NCBI GenBank assembly: GCA_964484465.1
Contig: CAZAFL010000024.1
Coordinates: forward strand, 1-52,252
DNA length: 52,252 nucleotides
Direction: 5' to 3'
From: CAZAFL01 sp964484465
GTDB lineage: Bacteria > Bacteroidota > Ignavibacteria > UBA10030 > SZUA-254
The notes under the pieces are model-generated. The model made no database searches. It was given only the letters and a program-made list of their open reading frames with translations, and was not told the DNA's origin. A program made the position numbers and the translations under genes. This document shows, one piece after another, positions 1 through 7,797 of the stretch (position 1 is the first letter of the stretch; every line of letters starts with the position of its first letter).

Positions 1-42
1 AGTTCCAGTAAGACTCTGTTGAGGGCAGCTGGAATAATTTAA

Positions 43-97
43 GCGTTGCCAGAAGCAGGGGGGAGTGGGGACCCTTGTTTTTGGCAACGCTGTTTTT
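43..97 (+). terminator. Long stem-loop with G-rich loop, probable intrinsic terminator
   Basis: The arm GCGTTGCCAGAAGCAGGG (43-60) pairs with 72-90 through about 18 base pairs, including two G-U wobbles and one bulged T. The loop is GGGAGTGGGGA, and TGTTTTTG follows directly. It probably ends a transcript entering from the left of the window, and so insulates the pilin gene at 161. Its G-rich loop shares AGTGGGG with the terminator at 6330-6376. Confidence 0.7.
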
Positions 98-160
98 GTA
101 TAGCAGTTTAACTGTGAAAATATTGAACATGAAATAACGTTCATACTCAAAGGCTTGTGA

Positions 161-541
161 ATGGGACAGCAGCAATTATTGTTATTGGTTCTCGGAGCAA
201 TCATCGTCGGTATCGCCATTATTGCCGGCATATTTCTCTTTTCCAATACCAGTGTTTCATCGAATAGAGATGCCATCATTGCTGACCTGCAGAGCCTCGG
301 ACAGTATGCGTACCGATACAAGTTGCGGCCGGAACCCCTCGGCGGGGGTGGGTTGTTTTATACCGGGTTCACTATTCCGTCCAAACTTGCTTCAAATGAT
401 AACGGAAGCTATAGTTCCACCGTAGCAGCAAGTTCTGTAACACTCATCGGACAGTCGGCGTTCGGTTACGGCACAATAACGGCAGTTTTGGACAGTACCG
501 GAGCGCTTGGAACATTTACATATTCCGGTGATTTTCAATAA
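161..541 (+). CDS. Major pilin/pseudopilin-like protein without leader peptide
   Basis: A 126-residue protein with a very hydrophobic N-terminal helix (about residues 5-27) followed by a small Gly/Ser/Thr-rich globular domain. This is the layout of a major type IV pilin or GspG/GspH pseudopilin. Its position first in an operon with platform and ATPase genes supports that reading. Unusually, the helix starts right after Met-Gly-Gln-Gln-Gln. There is no basic leader, no clear prepilin peptidase site and no Glu at the expected position 5. An in-frame TGA touches the ATG (158-160), so a longer leader is impossible. AAAGG lies about nine bases upstream. Family membership is inferred from architecture and context rather than recognised similarity. 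A large hairpin (615-675) follows the gene, which suits an abundant, separately stabilised pilin message. Confidence 0.6.
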   Translation: MGQQQLLLLVLGAIIVGIAIIAGIFLFSNTSVSSNRDAIIADLQSLGQYAYRYKLRPEPLGGGGLFYTGFTIPSKLASNDNGSYSSTVAASSVTLIGQSAFGYGTITAVLDSTGALGTFTYSGDFQ

Positions 542-614
542 TTCTTGATTATTGAAGAAAAATTGATGTATTCCCCTAATCGACATATAAAGCATTGCTC
601 TTATAGAGCAACTG

Positions 615-675
615 TGCGCTGTCATAACAAACAATATCCCACTCAGGCCAGGGATTTGTTTGTTCTCACAGCGCA
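615..675 (+). promoter_or_regulatory. Large intergenic hairpin after the pilin gene
   Basis: TGCGCTGT (615-622) pairs with ACAGCGCA (668-675). An inner arm at 626-640 (AACAAACA...ATCCC) pairs with 651-664 (GGGAT...TGTTTGTT) around a ten-base loop. No long T-run follows directly, so full termination is unlikely. Partial attenuation, or a 3' stabiliser that raises pilin mRNA over the downstream machinery genes, fits better. The rest of the 542-751 gap shows no gene. Confidence 0.6.
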
Positions 676-751
676 TTTGTATTTCAATATAGTACACTCT
701 AAATTGAGCCGAGTAAGTTACACGATACATACAATTAATTAGGACGCCACT

Positions 752-2101
752 ATGCCAGAGTTTCGTATCGAAGGTCTTTCGTCAGTCGGTAAACCCGTCC
801 AGGGAGTTATCGAAGCTGAAAATCCACGTGTCGCCAAACAAAAAGCCCAGCAGATGGCGACGCAGAGGAAATTTAAACTGTTACGGGTACTTCCGCGAAC
901 AACATTTGTCTACAGGGTTCAGCGAGTCGGGGAAAAGCCGCTCACCGGTGAACAAAAAGCATTTACGAAGGAAGAGGTTCAGGACGCTCTTTCAAAGATG
1001 GGATTCCGCGTTCTCAGCGTCAATAAGAAATTGATCGACCTGAAACTCAAGCCGCCGATGACGGAAATTGTTTCGTTTGTTCGTGTGAGCTCGGATCTGA
1101 TACGGCAGAAACTTCCCTACAATGAAATTCTGCAACTCATGACGAACGATATCCAGAATAAAACCCTGCGCGACAGTATTCGTGAAATCAATACTGAATT
1201 AAAACAGGGAAAAGACAGTGAGAAAGTATTTATCAAGCAGGAAGGAGTTCTCGGTCGCTTTACCGCTCACATGCTCGGGCTCGCTTCGAAGAGCGGTAAC
1301 ATGGCTGAAATTTATGACAGTACGGCAAAGTTTCTGGAACGGCGTGCGGATTTCAAAAAGAGTCTGAAGAGCGCACTCATTATGCCGATCGTTACTCTTA
1401 TTGCTCTGTTCGGGGCAGTCGTGTATTACGTCGGTTATATATTCCCGGGAATGGCGAAAATATTCGTTCAGTTAAAAGTGAACATGAAACAATTTCCGAT
1501 GACATACGCAACGCTTCAAATGAGTGCGTTTCTCCAGGATCATGTCGTCATCCTTCTGCTGTCGTTTATCGTTCCAGTGATTGTTGCTGTGCGTTTTTTT
1601 ACGACCGAACGGGGAAGGTTTATTCTCGATAAGTATATTTGGAAGATACCCGTGTTAGGTTCTCTGCTGCACAAAACGAGCATAGAGATTTTTTGTCGCG
1701 TATTTTATGCCCTCTACAGCGGAGCCGGTGAAAATATCGACGTCATCAAAATGGCGGCGGAAGCTTCCGGCAACAAATACATGGAACATCAGATCAAAAC
1801 GGTCGCAATTCCCATGATGATTGAAAAAGGAGCTGGAATTACCGAAGCATTTGAAGCGTCCGGAGTCTTTACGAAAACCGCAATTTCCAGGTTTCACTCG
1901 GGAGCAGAAACGGGAACAGTGAAAAATACCGCGCTCCAGCTTGCGGAGTATTACGAAAAAGAAACTTCCTACAAAATGCGGAACGCGATCGATTTTATTC
2001 AGCTATGGATCAGCTTAATCATTATGGTTGTTCTTACTGCCTTAACGCTGGTGTCGTCAGAAACGGCCACCTTCCATCCAAATACGCAACCGGGCGGTTG
2101 A
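752..2101 (+). CDS. pilC: Inner-membrane platform protein, PilC/GspF family
   Basis: A 449-residue polytopic inner-membrane protein of the type IV pilus/type II secretion platform family. Members couple the cytoplasmic assembly ATPase to pilin extraction from the membrane. Two homologous T2SSF-type units are visible at about residues 105-235 and 300-435. Hydrophobic segments lie near 210-230 (start of the first pair), 258-280 and at the C-terminus (about 415-437). The N-terminal 100 residues contain two tandem copies of a short module of the form aromatic-x-(R/V)-(I/V)...GKP...(G/A)...A...(F/V)(K/R)(L/V)L(R/S)V. Usual PilC/GspF proteins (about 400 residues) carry one such module, which explains the extra length. 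It lies between the pilin and the ATPase on the same strand, 41 bases from the latter. Confidence 0.92.
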   Translation: MPEFRIEGLSSVGKPVQGVIEAENPRVAKQKAQQMATQRKFKLLRVLPRTTFVYRVQRVGEKPLTGEQKAFTKEEVQDALSKMGFRVLSVNKKLIDLKLKPPMTEIVSFVRVSSDLIRQKLPYNEILQLMTNDIQNKTLRDSIREINTELKQGKDSEKVFIKQEGVLGRFTAHMLGLASKSGNMAEIYDSTAKFLERRADFKKSLKSALIMPIVTLIALFGAVVYYVGYIFPGMAKIFVQLKVNMKQFPMTYATLQMSAFLQDHVVILLLSFIVPVIVAVRFFTTERGRFILDKYIWKIPVLGSLLHKTSIEIFCRVFYALYSGAGENIDVIKMAAEASGNKYMEHQIKTVAIPMMIEKGAGITEAFEASGVFTKTAISRFHSGAETGTVKNTALQLAEYYEKETSYKMRNAIDFIQLWISLIIMVVLTALTLVSSETATFHPNTQPGG

Positions 2102-2142
2102 TAGGCGGAAGAAACAAATCATGATTCCCCGAAAAAATTTGA

Positions 2143-3939
2143 ATGACAACGATGCCAGAAGTTGACATAACTGATAAAATAGGCTACACACTTCTCAAGA
2201 AAGGTATTATTAATTTTGAAACGCTCGAGAAATCCCTTCATGTCAAGGAAACCGAAGACAAGAAAAACCGAAGGAATTTAGGACAGATTCTTGTCAACGA
2301 TTTCAGCGTTGACCATGACCTTGTGTTTCGTGAAGTCGCAAACCTTTATGCCTTCAGGGAAATCTATCTTGCCGATGAACAGGTCGATGAAGCACGAATC
2401 GGATTCATAAAAAAATATGTCGATGCGCTTCCCGACCAGTACCGTGACATGCTAATCCAGGCAAAGATGATGCCGCTCAAGTTCGATGAGAAGCAACCCG
2501 ATAAGCTGATCATTATCGGCGCGGACCCGACCGACAGAAATATCCCGACCATCGCGCGGAATTTCGGCGTCAAGAAATATGAAGTGTGCTATTGTCGGTT
2601 GAAGGACATTCAGGGATTGATGGAACAGGTTGTTCCCGTAGAGAATGAGTTCCTGAAACTCCTTCAGAATGTGGAAGTCGACCTTTCTGCGGCGGCAGAT
2701 GAGGAAGCGCTGGATGAGGAAGCCCTTGAGACGGAAATTAATAAGAGCGCGTTGGTGAACCTCGTGGAAGGTGCACTGGTAGAAGCCGTCCGCCAGGGGG
2801 CGAGCGACGTTCACATTATCGGAAAGGATGGCAACAAAACGGAGTTCTTGTTCCGCCTCGACGGAAATCTAAAACCCTGGCACATCCAGGAAAATACAAT
2901 GCCGGAAGCCATCGCAGCAGTGGTGAAGGATAGGTCAAAAAATGTTGACCGGTTCGAGCGCGAAATGTCACAGGACGGATTTATTCAGCGCACGATCGAC
3001 GGACACCAGATCCGGTTTCGTGTTTCCATTATGCCGGTCATTGCGACAGAGTTCAAGCACAAGTTTGAAAGTATCGTCATCCGTGTTCTCGACGACAGGA
3101 AGGTCATCACAGACCTTGAAAGGCTGGGTTTGCAGGGGCCGGCAAAAGAATTTTTCTACAAGGCAATCTCCAAACCCCAGGGAATTGTAATCCTCACGGG
3201 TCCAACTGGAAGCGGTAAAAGTACAACACTTATTGCCGCTCTCCATCAGGTGATCGACCCGACGGTGAATGTCCTTACCGTCGAAGAACCCGTCGAGTAC
3301 ATCATCAAAGGTGCACGCCAGTTAAAGATCGGTCCCAAAATGGATTTTGACCAGGCGATCCGGGGAATATTGCGTCACGACCCGGACATTGTGCTGGTCG
3401 GAGAAATGCGCGATAAGGCAACTGCAGAAATTGCGATCAAGCTTGCGAATACCGGTCACTTGACATTTTCGACACTTCACACGAATGATGCTCCGAGCGC
3501 CATCGCGCGTCTCTATAAAATGGGAGTCGAACCATTTCTTATTGCGTATGCGATCAACATTGTGGTGGCACAGCGCCTTGTCAGAACGCTCTGTGAAAAC
3601 TGCAAAAAGCCGATGAAGATGACGGACCGTGATCATCAGATTTTCCTGAAATTCGGCTTTACGGACGAGATGATCAAGCGGGGCACTTTTTTTGACCCGG
3701 TTGGATGTGAAAGGTGTAATGATGGATGGAAGGGGCGGGCAGCGATCCACGAGGCATTATATTTTACACGCGAAATCAAGCAGCTCGTCGTGACTGCCGG
3801 AGGCGAAATTAACGAAAATGCGATTCGTGAACAGGGAGTGAAAGACGGGATGTGGACATTACGCAGGTCCGGCATGGAGCGCATGATAGAAGGCATTACC
3901 ACGCTCAGCGAAATACTTGCAACAACGACAGAAGATTAA
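2143..3939 (+). CDS. pilB: Pilus assembly / secretion ATPase, PilB/GspE family
   Basis: A 598-residue hexameric AAA-like motor that powers pilin polymerisation at the cytoplasmic face. The N-terminal GspE-N/MshEN-like region spans about residues 10-170, an acidic linker lies near 185-200, and the nucleotide-binding core follows. Walker A is GPTGSGKST at residues 353-361. The Walker B region is DPDIVLVGEMRD at 413-424, and the His box reads FSTLHTND. A zinc-binding tetracysteine is present: CENC at 484-487 and CERC at 522-525, as in extension ATPases and unlike PilT. ATG at 2143 is used, but ATG at 2152 is an equally possible start. It follows the platform gene closely, and an 84-base gap with a 9-bp direct repeat (AGGGTATTG at 3966 and 4013) separates it from the minor pilins. 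Confidence 0.95.
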   Translation: MTTMPEVDITDKIGYTLLKKGIINFETLEKSLHVKETEDKKNRRNLGQILVNDFSVDHDLVFREVANLYAFREIYLADEQVDEARIGFIKKYVDALPDQYRDMLIQAKMMPLKFDEKQPDKLIIIGADPTDRNIPTIARNFGVKKYEVCYCRLKDIQGLMEQVVPVENEFLKLLQNVEVDLSAAADEEALDEEALETEINKSALVNLVEGALVEAVRQGASDVHIIGKDGNKTEFLFRLDGNLKPWHIQENTMPEAIAAVVKDRSKNVDRFEREMSQDGFIQRTIDGHQIRFRVSIMPVIATEFKHKFESIVIRVLDDRKVITDLERLGLQGPAKEFFYKAISKPQGIVILTGPTGSGKSTTLIAALHQVIDPTVNVLTVEEPVEYIIKGARQLKIGPKMDFDQAIRGILRHDPDIVLVGEMRDKATAEIAIKLANTGHLTFSTLHTNDAPSAIARLYKMGVEPFLIAYAINIVVAQRLVRTLCENCKKPMKMTDRDHQIFLKFGFTDEMIKRGTFFDPVGCERCNDGWKGRAAIHEALYFTREIKQLVVTAGGEINENAIREQGVKDGMWTLRRSGMERMIEGITTLSEILATTTED

Positions 3940-4023
3940 CGGCAGACATTTGACCGCCCTCACATAGGGTATTGCTAAAACCCCATCTCATTCATACATT
4001 GGGGGCAGAAAGAGGGTATTGAG

Positions 4024-4560
4024 ATGGGATTGGGTCAAATTTTGATGGTTTTAGGCGCCGTGATGCTATTGTCGCTGGTGAGTCTTTCCATTAATACAAT
4101 GATTGTTGGAAAGACAACGACAATGCTGGAGGCAGAAGCAAATCTTACCGCTATTTCACTTGCCCAATCAATGATCGATGAAATCCAGCGAAAGAGTTAT
4201 GATGCGGTAACTGTCAGCGCATTAGTATACGACCCCTCCAATTTTACCGCAGCGGGTTCATTGGGCTGTAGCAGCACAGAAGCAGCAAACGTACCGTTGC
4301 CGGATGCCACCGTTCCTTATAAATCCGACACGTACTATAATGATGTCGATGATTACAACAATTATCGTCGGACTGCTTTCACATCTCTACTCGGAAATTT
4401 CACCATTGTTGATTCGGTCTACTATGTTTCGGAATCAGACCCGAACCTGAGGTCAAGTACGCAGACCTTTTTTAAGAAGATTGTCGTCAAGGTAACGCAT
4501 CCAAACATGTCGTATCCGATGACGATTTCCGATATTGCAGTCTATCGCCGTTATTTCTAA
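4024..4560 (+). CDS. Minor pilin-like protein, PilV/GspI-like, leaderless
   Basis: A 178-residue protein whose hydrophobic helix (about residues 5-29) begins right after Met-Gly-Leu-Gly-Gln. The next stretch, with the sense A..LAQSMIDEIQRKSYD (near residues 47-61), resembles the helix of PilV/GspI minor pilins. The remainder is a small Ser/Thr/Tyr-rich domain. No in-frame ATG, GTG or TTG exists between the ATG and the upstream stop at 3976, so a longer prepilin leader is excluded. AGAGGG is the likely ribosome site. It is the first of three successive minor-pilin genes, matching the usual I-J-K (V-W-X) order. The assignment rests on architecture and gene order. Confidence 0.6.
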   Translation: MGLGQILMVLGAVMLLSLVSLSINTMIVGKTTTMLEAEANLTAISLAQSMIDEIQRKSYDAVTVSALVYDPSNFTAAGSLGCSSTEAANVPLPDATVPYKSDTYYNDVDDYNNYRRTAFTSLLGNFTIVDSVYYVSESDPNLRSSTQTFFKKIVVKVTHPNMSYPMTISDIAVYRRYF

Positions 4561-4623
4561 AAGAACGATGAATAGCAAACAATATATTCTGCGCTTCGGC
4601 TCGATTATTCAGAAGGAACGAAT

Positions 4624-5202
4624 ATGTCAATAATGATCGATATTGTAGGCTCTGCGATTCTGGTCGGTATGTTGATGTTGACAATCATGAATGCTAATGT
4701 CAACATGAGCACGGAGACATACAAGTCCACCAGCGAGTACCATATCCAGACCGAGATCATCCAGCTTGCGAGAATTATGGAATTCGATTTTTATAAAATG
4801 GGATACAGTGTCACGAAGCCGGGTGTCGTCTTAGTGGCGGAATCATCTCACGTAAAATTCAAAACGAACCTGCAGAACAAATTTGTCGGCGGTATCCCGA
4901 CCATCGATACGGTTGAATATCTTCTCGGCACCCCCAACACGCTTTCTCCAAACCCGCACGACAAGCACCTCATGCGTGTTGAGAATGTGACAAAAGGGTT
5001 TATCAGTTATAGCTGCACACGTTTTTATCTGACGTACTACAATGCAAACGATGTAGCGATGACTGCACCTGTGACTGGCTCCAGCCTTGACAGCATACGG
5101 TCGGTCAAGATATTACTGACTGCTGAAAGTCCGACGCAGTTTGATTCTACGTATGCCAGCGCATATTATGAAAAAATCATTTACCCGAGAAATTTGCAGT
5201 AA
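4624..5202 (+). CDS. Minor pilin-like protein, PilW/GspJ-like, leaderless
   Basis: A 192-residue protein with a hydrophobic N-terminal helix (about residues 4-24) starting almost at the initiator Met. The motif QTEIIQLARIMEFDFYKMGY (about 41-60) closely matches the pattern of PilW/GspJ proteins, in which an amphipathic helix ends in (D/E)(F/L)xxxGY. The C-terminal part is beta-rich by composition. No alternative start lies between the ATG and the upstream in-frame TAG at 4573. GAAGGA provides a ribosome site. It lies 63 bases after the PilV-like gene and 11 bases before the PilX-like gene, so the three are probably co-translated and form a tip or priming complex. Confidence 0.6.
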   Translation: MSIMIDIVGSAILVGMLMLTIMNANVNMSTETYKSTSEYHIQTEIIQLARIMEFDFYKMGYSVTKPGVVLVAESSHVKFKTNLQNKFVGGIPTIDTVEYLLGTPNTLSPNPHDKHLMRVENVTKGFISYSCTRFYLTYYNANDVAMTAPVTGSSLDSIRSVKILLTAESPTQFDSTYASAYYEKIIYPRNLQ

Positions 5203-5213
5203 GGAGAATTAAT

Positions 5214-6275
5214 ATGGGTAGGATGGCATTGATAATTGTGTTAGGGTTAGCGTTCACGGTCGGTATCGTCGCGTATTCGCTTAATATTTCCAAGTCCGGA
5301 ACGGTATCGAATGTCGGCGGATTCGGCAAGTATGCCACCGCGCGAAACATCGCTCATACTGCCGTGAACATTGCGCTGAGGTACCTTGATAAGAACGATA
5401 GCACTTTTGCCGCTTCGAAAACATTGAATGTAAACGTGATGAACGGTTCCGCAACAGTGACATTTCAATATGACTCCGCAGGATATGTGCCCGGTATCTC
5501 CACAGATACGATGAATATGACCTGCAATGCGACGTTCATGGATTCAACAAGAACTATGAATCTTCGCTTACAGCGTTCACCAGTTCCATTCCCGACTTTA
5601 GGTGCCGCAATCGGGATACGCGCGAAGCCGGTAAACTTCAACGCATCGGGACATCCTACCGTTGACGGTAGGAATTATGATATTACGGGAACAACGCTGG
5701 TCGGCTCGGGAGATAAGCCCGGTGTTACCACGCTTACGTCGAGCGATTCGGCAAATGTTATGAGTTCCGGTGCGACGTTGAATGGGTCTCCTGCACCAGT
5801 GAAAGTCGATACGACAACTCAGGATCCTCTTCCTTATCTTCCCCAATATGAGAGTGCAGCAGATTATTTTTTTAATACAGCAGGCACGTATGGCAGTAAC
5901 CGAACGTGGGGAACTTCAACAAATCCTGCAATAACATATTGCAACGCAGGAGATGACACGACATTTAGTATAAAGTTTACTGGAAACATAACGGGCGTGG
6001 GTATCCTGGTCGTGAGAGGAAATATCCAGTTTAACGGAACCTTTAACTTCACCGGTCTTGTAATTATAGATGGTTTCAATACTTCAGTAACATTCAACGC
6101 ATCCGGCACACCGAAGATTGTGGGGGGAGTCATTGTGGCTGGAAATGCCGGTGCGAATGTCAGTCTGAAAGGAACTGCAGCCAATGCAAAGGTGCTGTAC
6201 AGCAGTGCGGCATTAAAGCAGGCCCAGTTCATAAATAAGCTTCAGGTATACAGAGTGATGCGCTGGTTCGAATAG
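5214..6275 (+). CDS. Minor pilin-like protein, PilX/GspK-like, with repetitive beta domain
   Basis: A 353-residue protein with a hydrophobic helix (about residues 4-22) right after Met-Gly-Arg. A helix with alternating Ala, Asn and Tyr follows (ATARNIAHTAVNIALRYLD, about 42-60), as in PilX/GspK. The C-terminal third has short repeating beta-strands rich in Asn, Gly, Val and Ile (GxGILVVRGNIQFNG, then FTGLVIIDG, then VGGVIVAGN), suggesting a beta-solenoid. It is the largest of the three minor pilins, as GspK is in type II secretion, and GspK-like proteins also lack Glu5. AAGGAG lies nine bases before the ATG. It is the last gene before the terminator at 6330. Confidence 0.62.
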   Translation: MGRMALIIVLGLAFTVGIVAYSLNISKSGTVSNVGGFGKYATARNIAHTAVNIALRYLDKNDSTFAASKTLNVNVMNGSATVTFQYDSAGYVPGISTDTMNMTCNATFMDSTRTMNLRLQRSPVPFPTLGAAIGIRAKPVNFNASGHPTVDGRNYDITGTTLVGSGDKPGVTTLTSSDSANVMSSGATLNGSPAPVKVDTTTQDPLPYLPQYESAADYFFNTAGTYGSNRTWGTSTNPAITYCNAGDDTTFSIKFTGNITGVGILVVRGNIQFNGTFNFTGLVIIDGFNTSVTFNASGTPKIVGGVIVAGNAGANVSLKGTAANAKVLYSSAALKQAQFINKLQVYRVMRWFE

Positions 6276-6329
6276 AATGGAAAACTCCATCGCATCCTCT
6301 CGAAAATATTCTTCAAATAGTTAGAAAAA

Positions 6330-6376
6330 GCCTTGAACAGGAGCCAGTGGGGGTTGTCTGTTTAAGGCATTTTTTT
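6330..6376 (+). terminator. Intrinsic terminator ending the first pilus transcription unit
   Basis: GCCTTGAACAG (6330-6340) pairs with CTGTTTAAGGC (6358-6368), an 11-bp stem with a single G-U wobble. The loop is 17 bases and contains AGTGGGGG. ATTTTTTT follows at once. The loop core matches that of the hairpin at 43-97. Confidence 0.85.
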
Positions 6377-6435
6377 GCGAAAAATCATAAATATTAGCGA
6401 TAGTCTTCAAAACAAATGATTTTTCAAGAACACTA

Positions 6436-6464
6436 TTGACATCTGAAAATCTTTTACATATATT
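6436..6464 (+). promoter_or_regulatory. Sigma-70-type promoter for the second pilus unit
   Basis: TTGACA (6436-6441), a 17-base spacer and TATATT (6459-6464) form a near-consensus promoter about 70 bases before the PilT-like gene and directly after the terminator of the first unit. Confidence 0.75.
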
Positions 6465-6535
6465 AACGCCGTATTTAATAAGGGAAAATTGCCAAACATA
6501 TAAAGAATGACTCTAAATAAGAAACTGTAAGATAA

Positions 6536-7765
6536 ATGGATGAAGCAAGAGCTATATTAAAGCAGATTGTAAGCAATATTCCTGAGACAGCGTATGGGGT
6601 GGAGCGACAAATGCTTATTGGAGACCTGGTGTCGCGACAAGCCCAGGAAGAGCGTGTTCTTGTAAAACGCATGTTTGACAGCTTTTTACTCCGCATGGCA
6701 GATACCCAGGCTTCTGATATCGATTTGGGGGGATTTGGCTCCCAGGGCAAAATTTGGTACCGCATTCATGGTCAAAAAAAGCCGGATGCTACCTTGCCCG
6801 CATTTACGTATGATGAAGCCAATGTTCTCATCCAGAGCATTCTCCTCGAGCGCCAGCGGCAGTTCTTATTTGAAAACAGAAACCTTGACTTTTCCTATAC
6901 AATCTTCAAAGATGACCAGATGTACCGCTTTCGCGCTGATGCGTATTTCGACCTCGACCAGATGGCGCTGAATATGCGTGCGATTAATGCGATGGTTCGT
7001 CCGTACAAAAACCTGGACCTCCATGGCAATGTTACAAAAATAGTCAGCCTCTCTCATACAAAGGAGGGGCTTATCCTTGTCACCGGTATTACGGGATCAG
7101 GAAAAAGCTCAACCTTGGATTCAATCCTCGATGCGAACAATCATACTGTCGACGGTCATTGCGTAATCATTGCATCCCCCGTTGAGTTTGTTCATAAATC
7201 GGACAGATGCATTATCCGTCATCGTGAAATCGGCAGAGATGTCCTCTCGTTTAAGGAAGGCGCGGTCCAGGCGCTCCGTCAGGACCCTGACATAATTATT
7301 ATCGGTGAAATGAGGGATCCGGACACCATCCTCACTGCGCTCGAAATTACGGATAGCGGTCATAAAGTGTTTTCCACGCTTCACACTTCCTCGGCCGTGG
7401 AAAGTATAGACCGTATTATCGGCGAGGTTCCTCCAATTGAACAGGAGCGCGTCCGGAATCGACTTGCCGATGTTATCAAATGTGTTATCTCACAAAAATT
7501 GATTCCGAGTCTCGATGGAAAGCGTGTTCTTGCTAAGGAAGTAATGGTCGCGAACCCCTCGGTGAAAGCCGCAATCAAGAATAATAACACCAGCGAAATT
7601 TACCAGATGATGTCAGAATCGAGCGACCAGGGGATGACTACGATGGAACAGGATTTGAAACGATTATATCTCGCAAAGAAAATATCCCTTGAAACTGCTA
7701 TCAATTTTGCAAACAATAAACGGAGGCTCCAACAAATTCTCAACCTTGTCCCGCAAGGAGACTAA
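6536..7765 (+). CDS. pilT: PilT/PilU-like retraction ATPase
   Basis: A 409-residue ATPase of the secretion superfamily. Walker A GITGSGKS is at residues 184-191, the Walker B region reads DPDIIIIGEMRD, and a His box reads FSTLHTSS. It lacks the tetracysteine zinc site of the assembly ATPase. Near the C-terminus, the sense AIKNNNTSEIY, then GMTTMEQDL, matches the AIRNLIRE and GMQTMDQ region that marks PilT. Type II secretion systems have no PilT, so this gene argues for a retractable pilus. The N-terminal 50 residues before the PAS-like domain are a little longer than in PilT (about 345 residues in total). No strong ribosome site is visible before ATG 6536, so a slightly later start is possible. 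Confidence 0.88.
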   Translation: MDEARAILKQIVSNIPETAYGVERQMLIGDLVSRQAQEERVLVKRMFDSFLLRMADTQASDIDLGGFGSQGKIWYRIHGQKKPDATLPAFTYDEANVLIQSILLERQRQFLFENRNLDFSYTIFKDDQMYRFRADAYFDLDQMALNMRAINAMVRPYKNLDLHGNVTKIVSLSHTKEGLILVTGITGSGKSSTLDSILDANNHTVDGHCVIIASPVEFVHKSDRCIIRHREIGRDVLSFKEGAVQALRQDPDIIIIGEMRDPDTILTALEITDSGHKVFSTLHTSSAVESIDRIIGEVPPIEQERVRNRLADVIKCVISQKLIPSLDGKRVLAKEVMVANPSVKAAIKNNNTSEIYQMMSESSDQGMTTMEQDLKRLYLAKKISLETAINFANNKRRLQQILNLVPQGD

Positions 7766-7797
7766 TCACTGATTATTCATAAAGGATATCTGGATCA

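Noticed and set aside
43..97. Riboswitch or c-di-GMP aptamer upstream of the pilin gene
   Set aside because: The single long stem followed by a T-run fits a terminator; no multi-helix aptamer pattern or known conserved core was seen.
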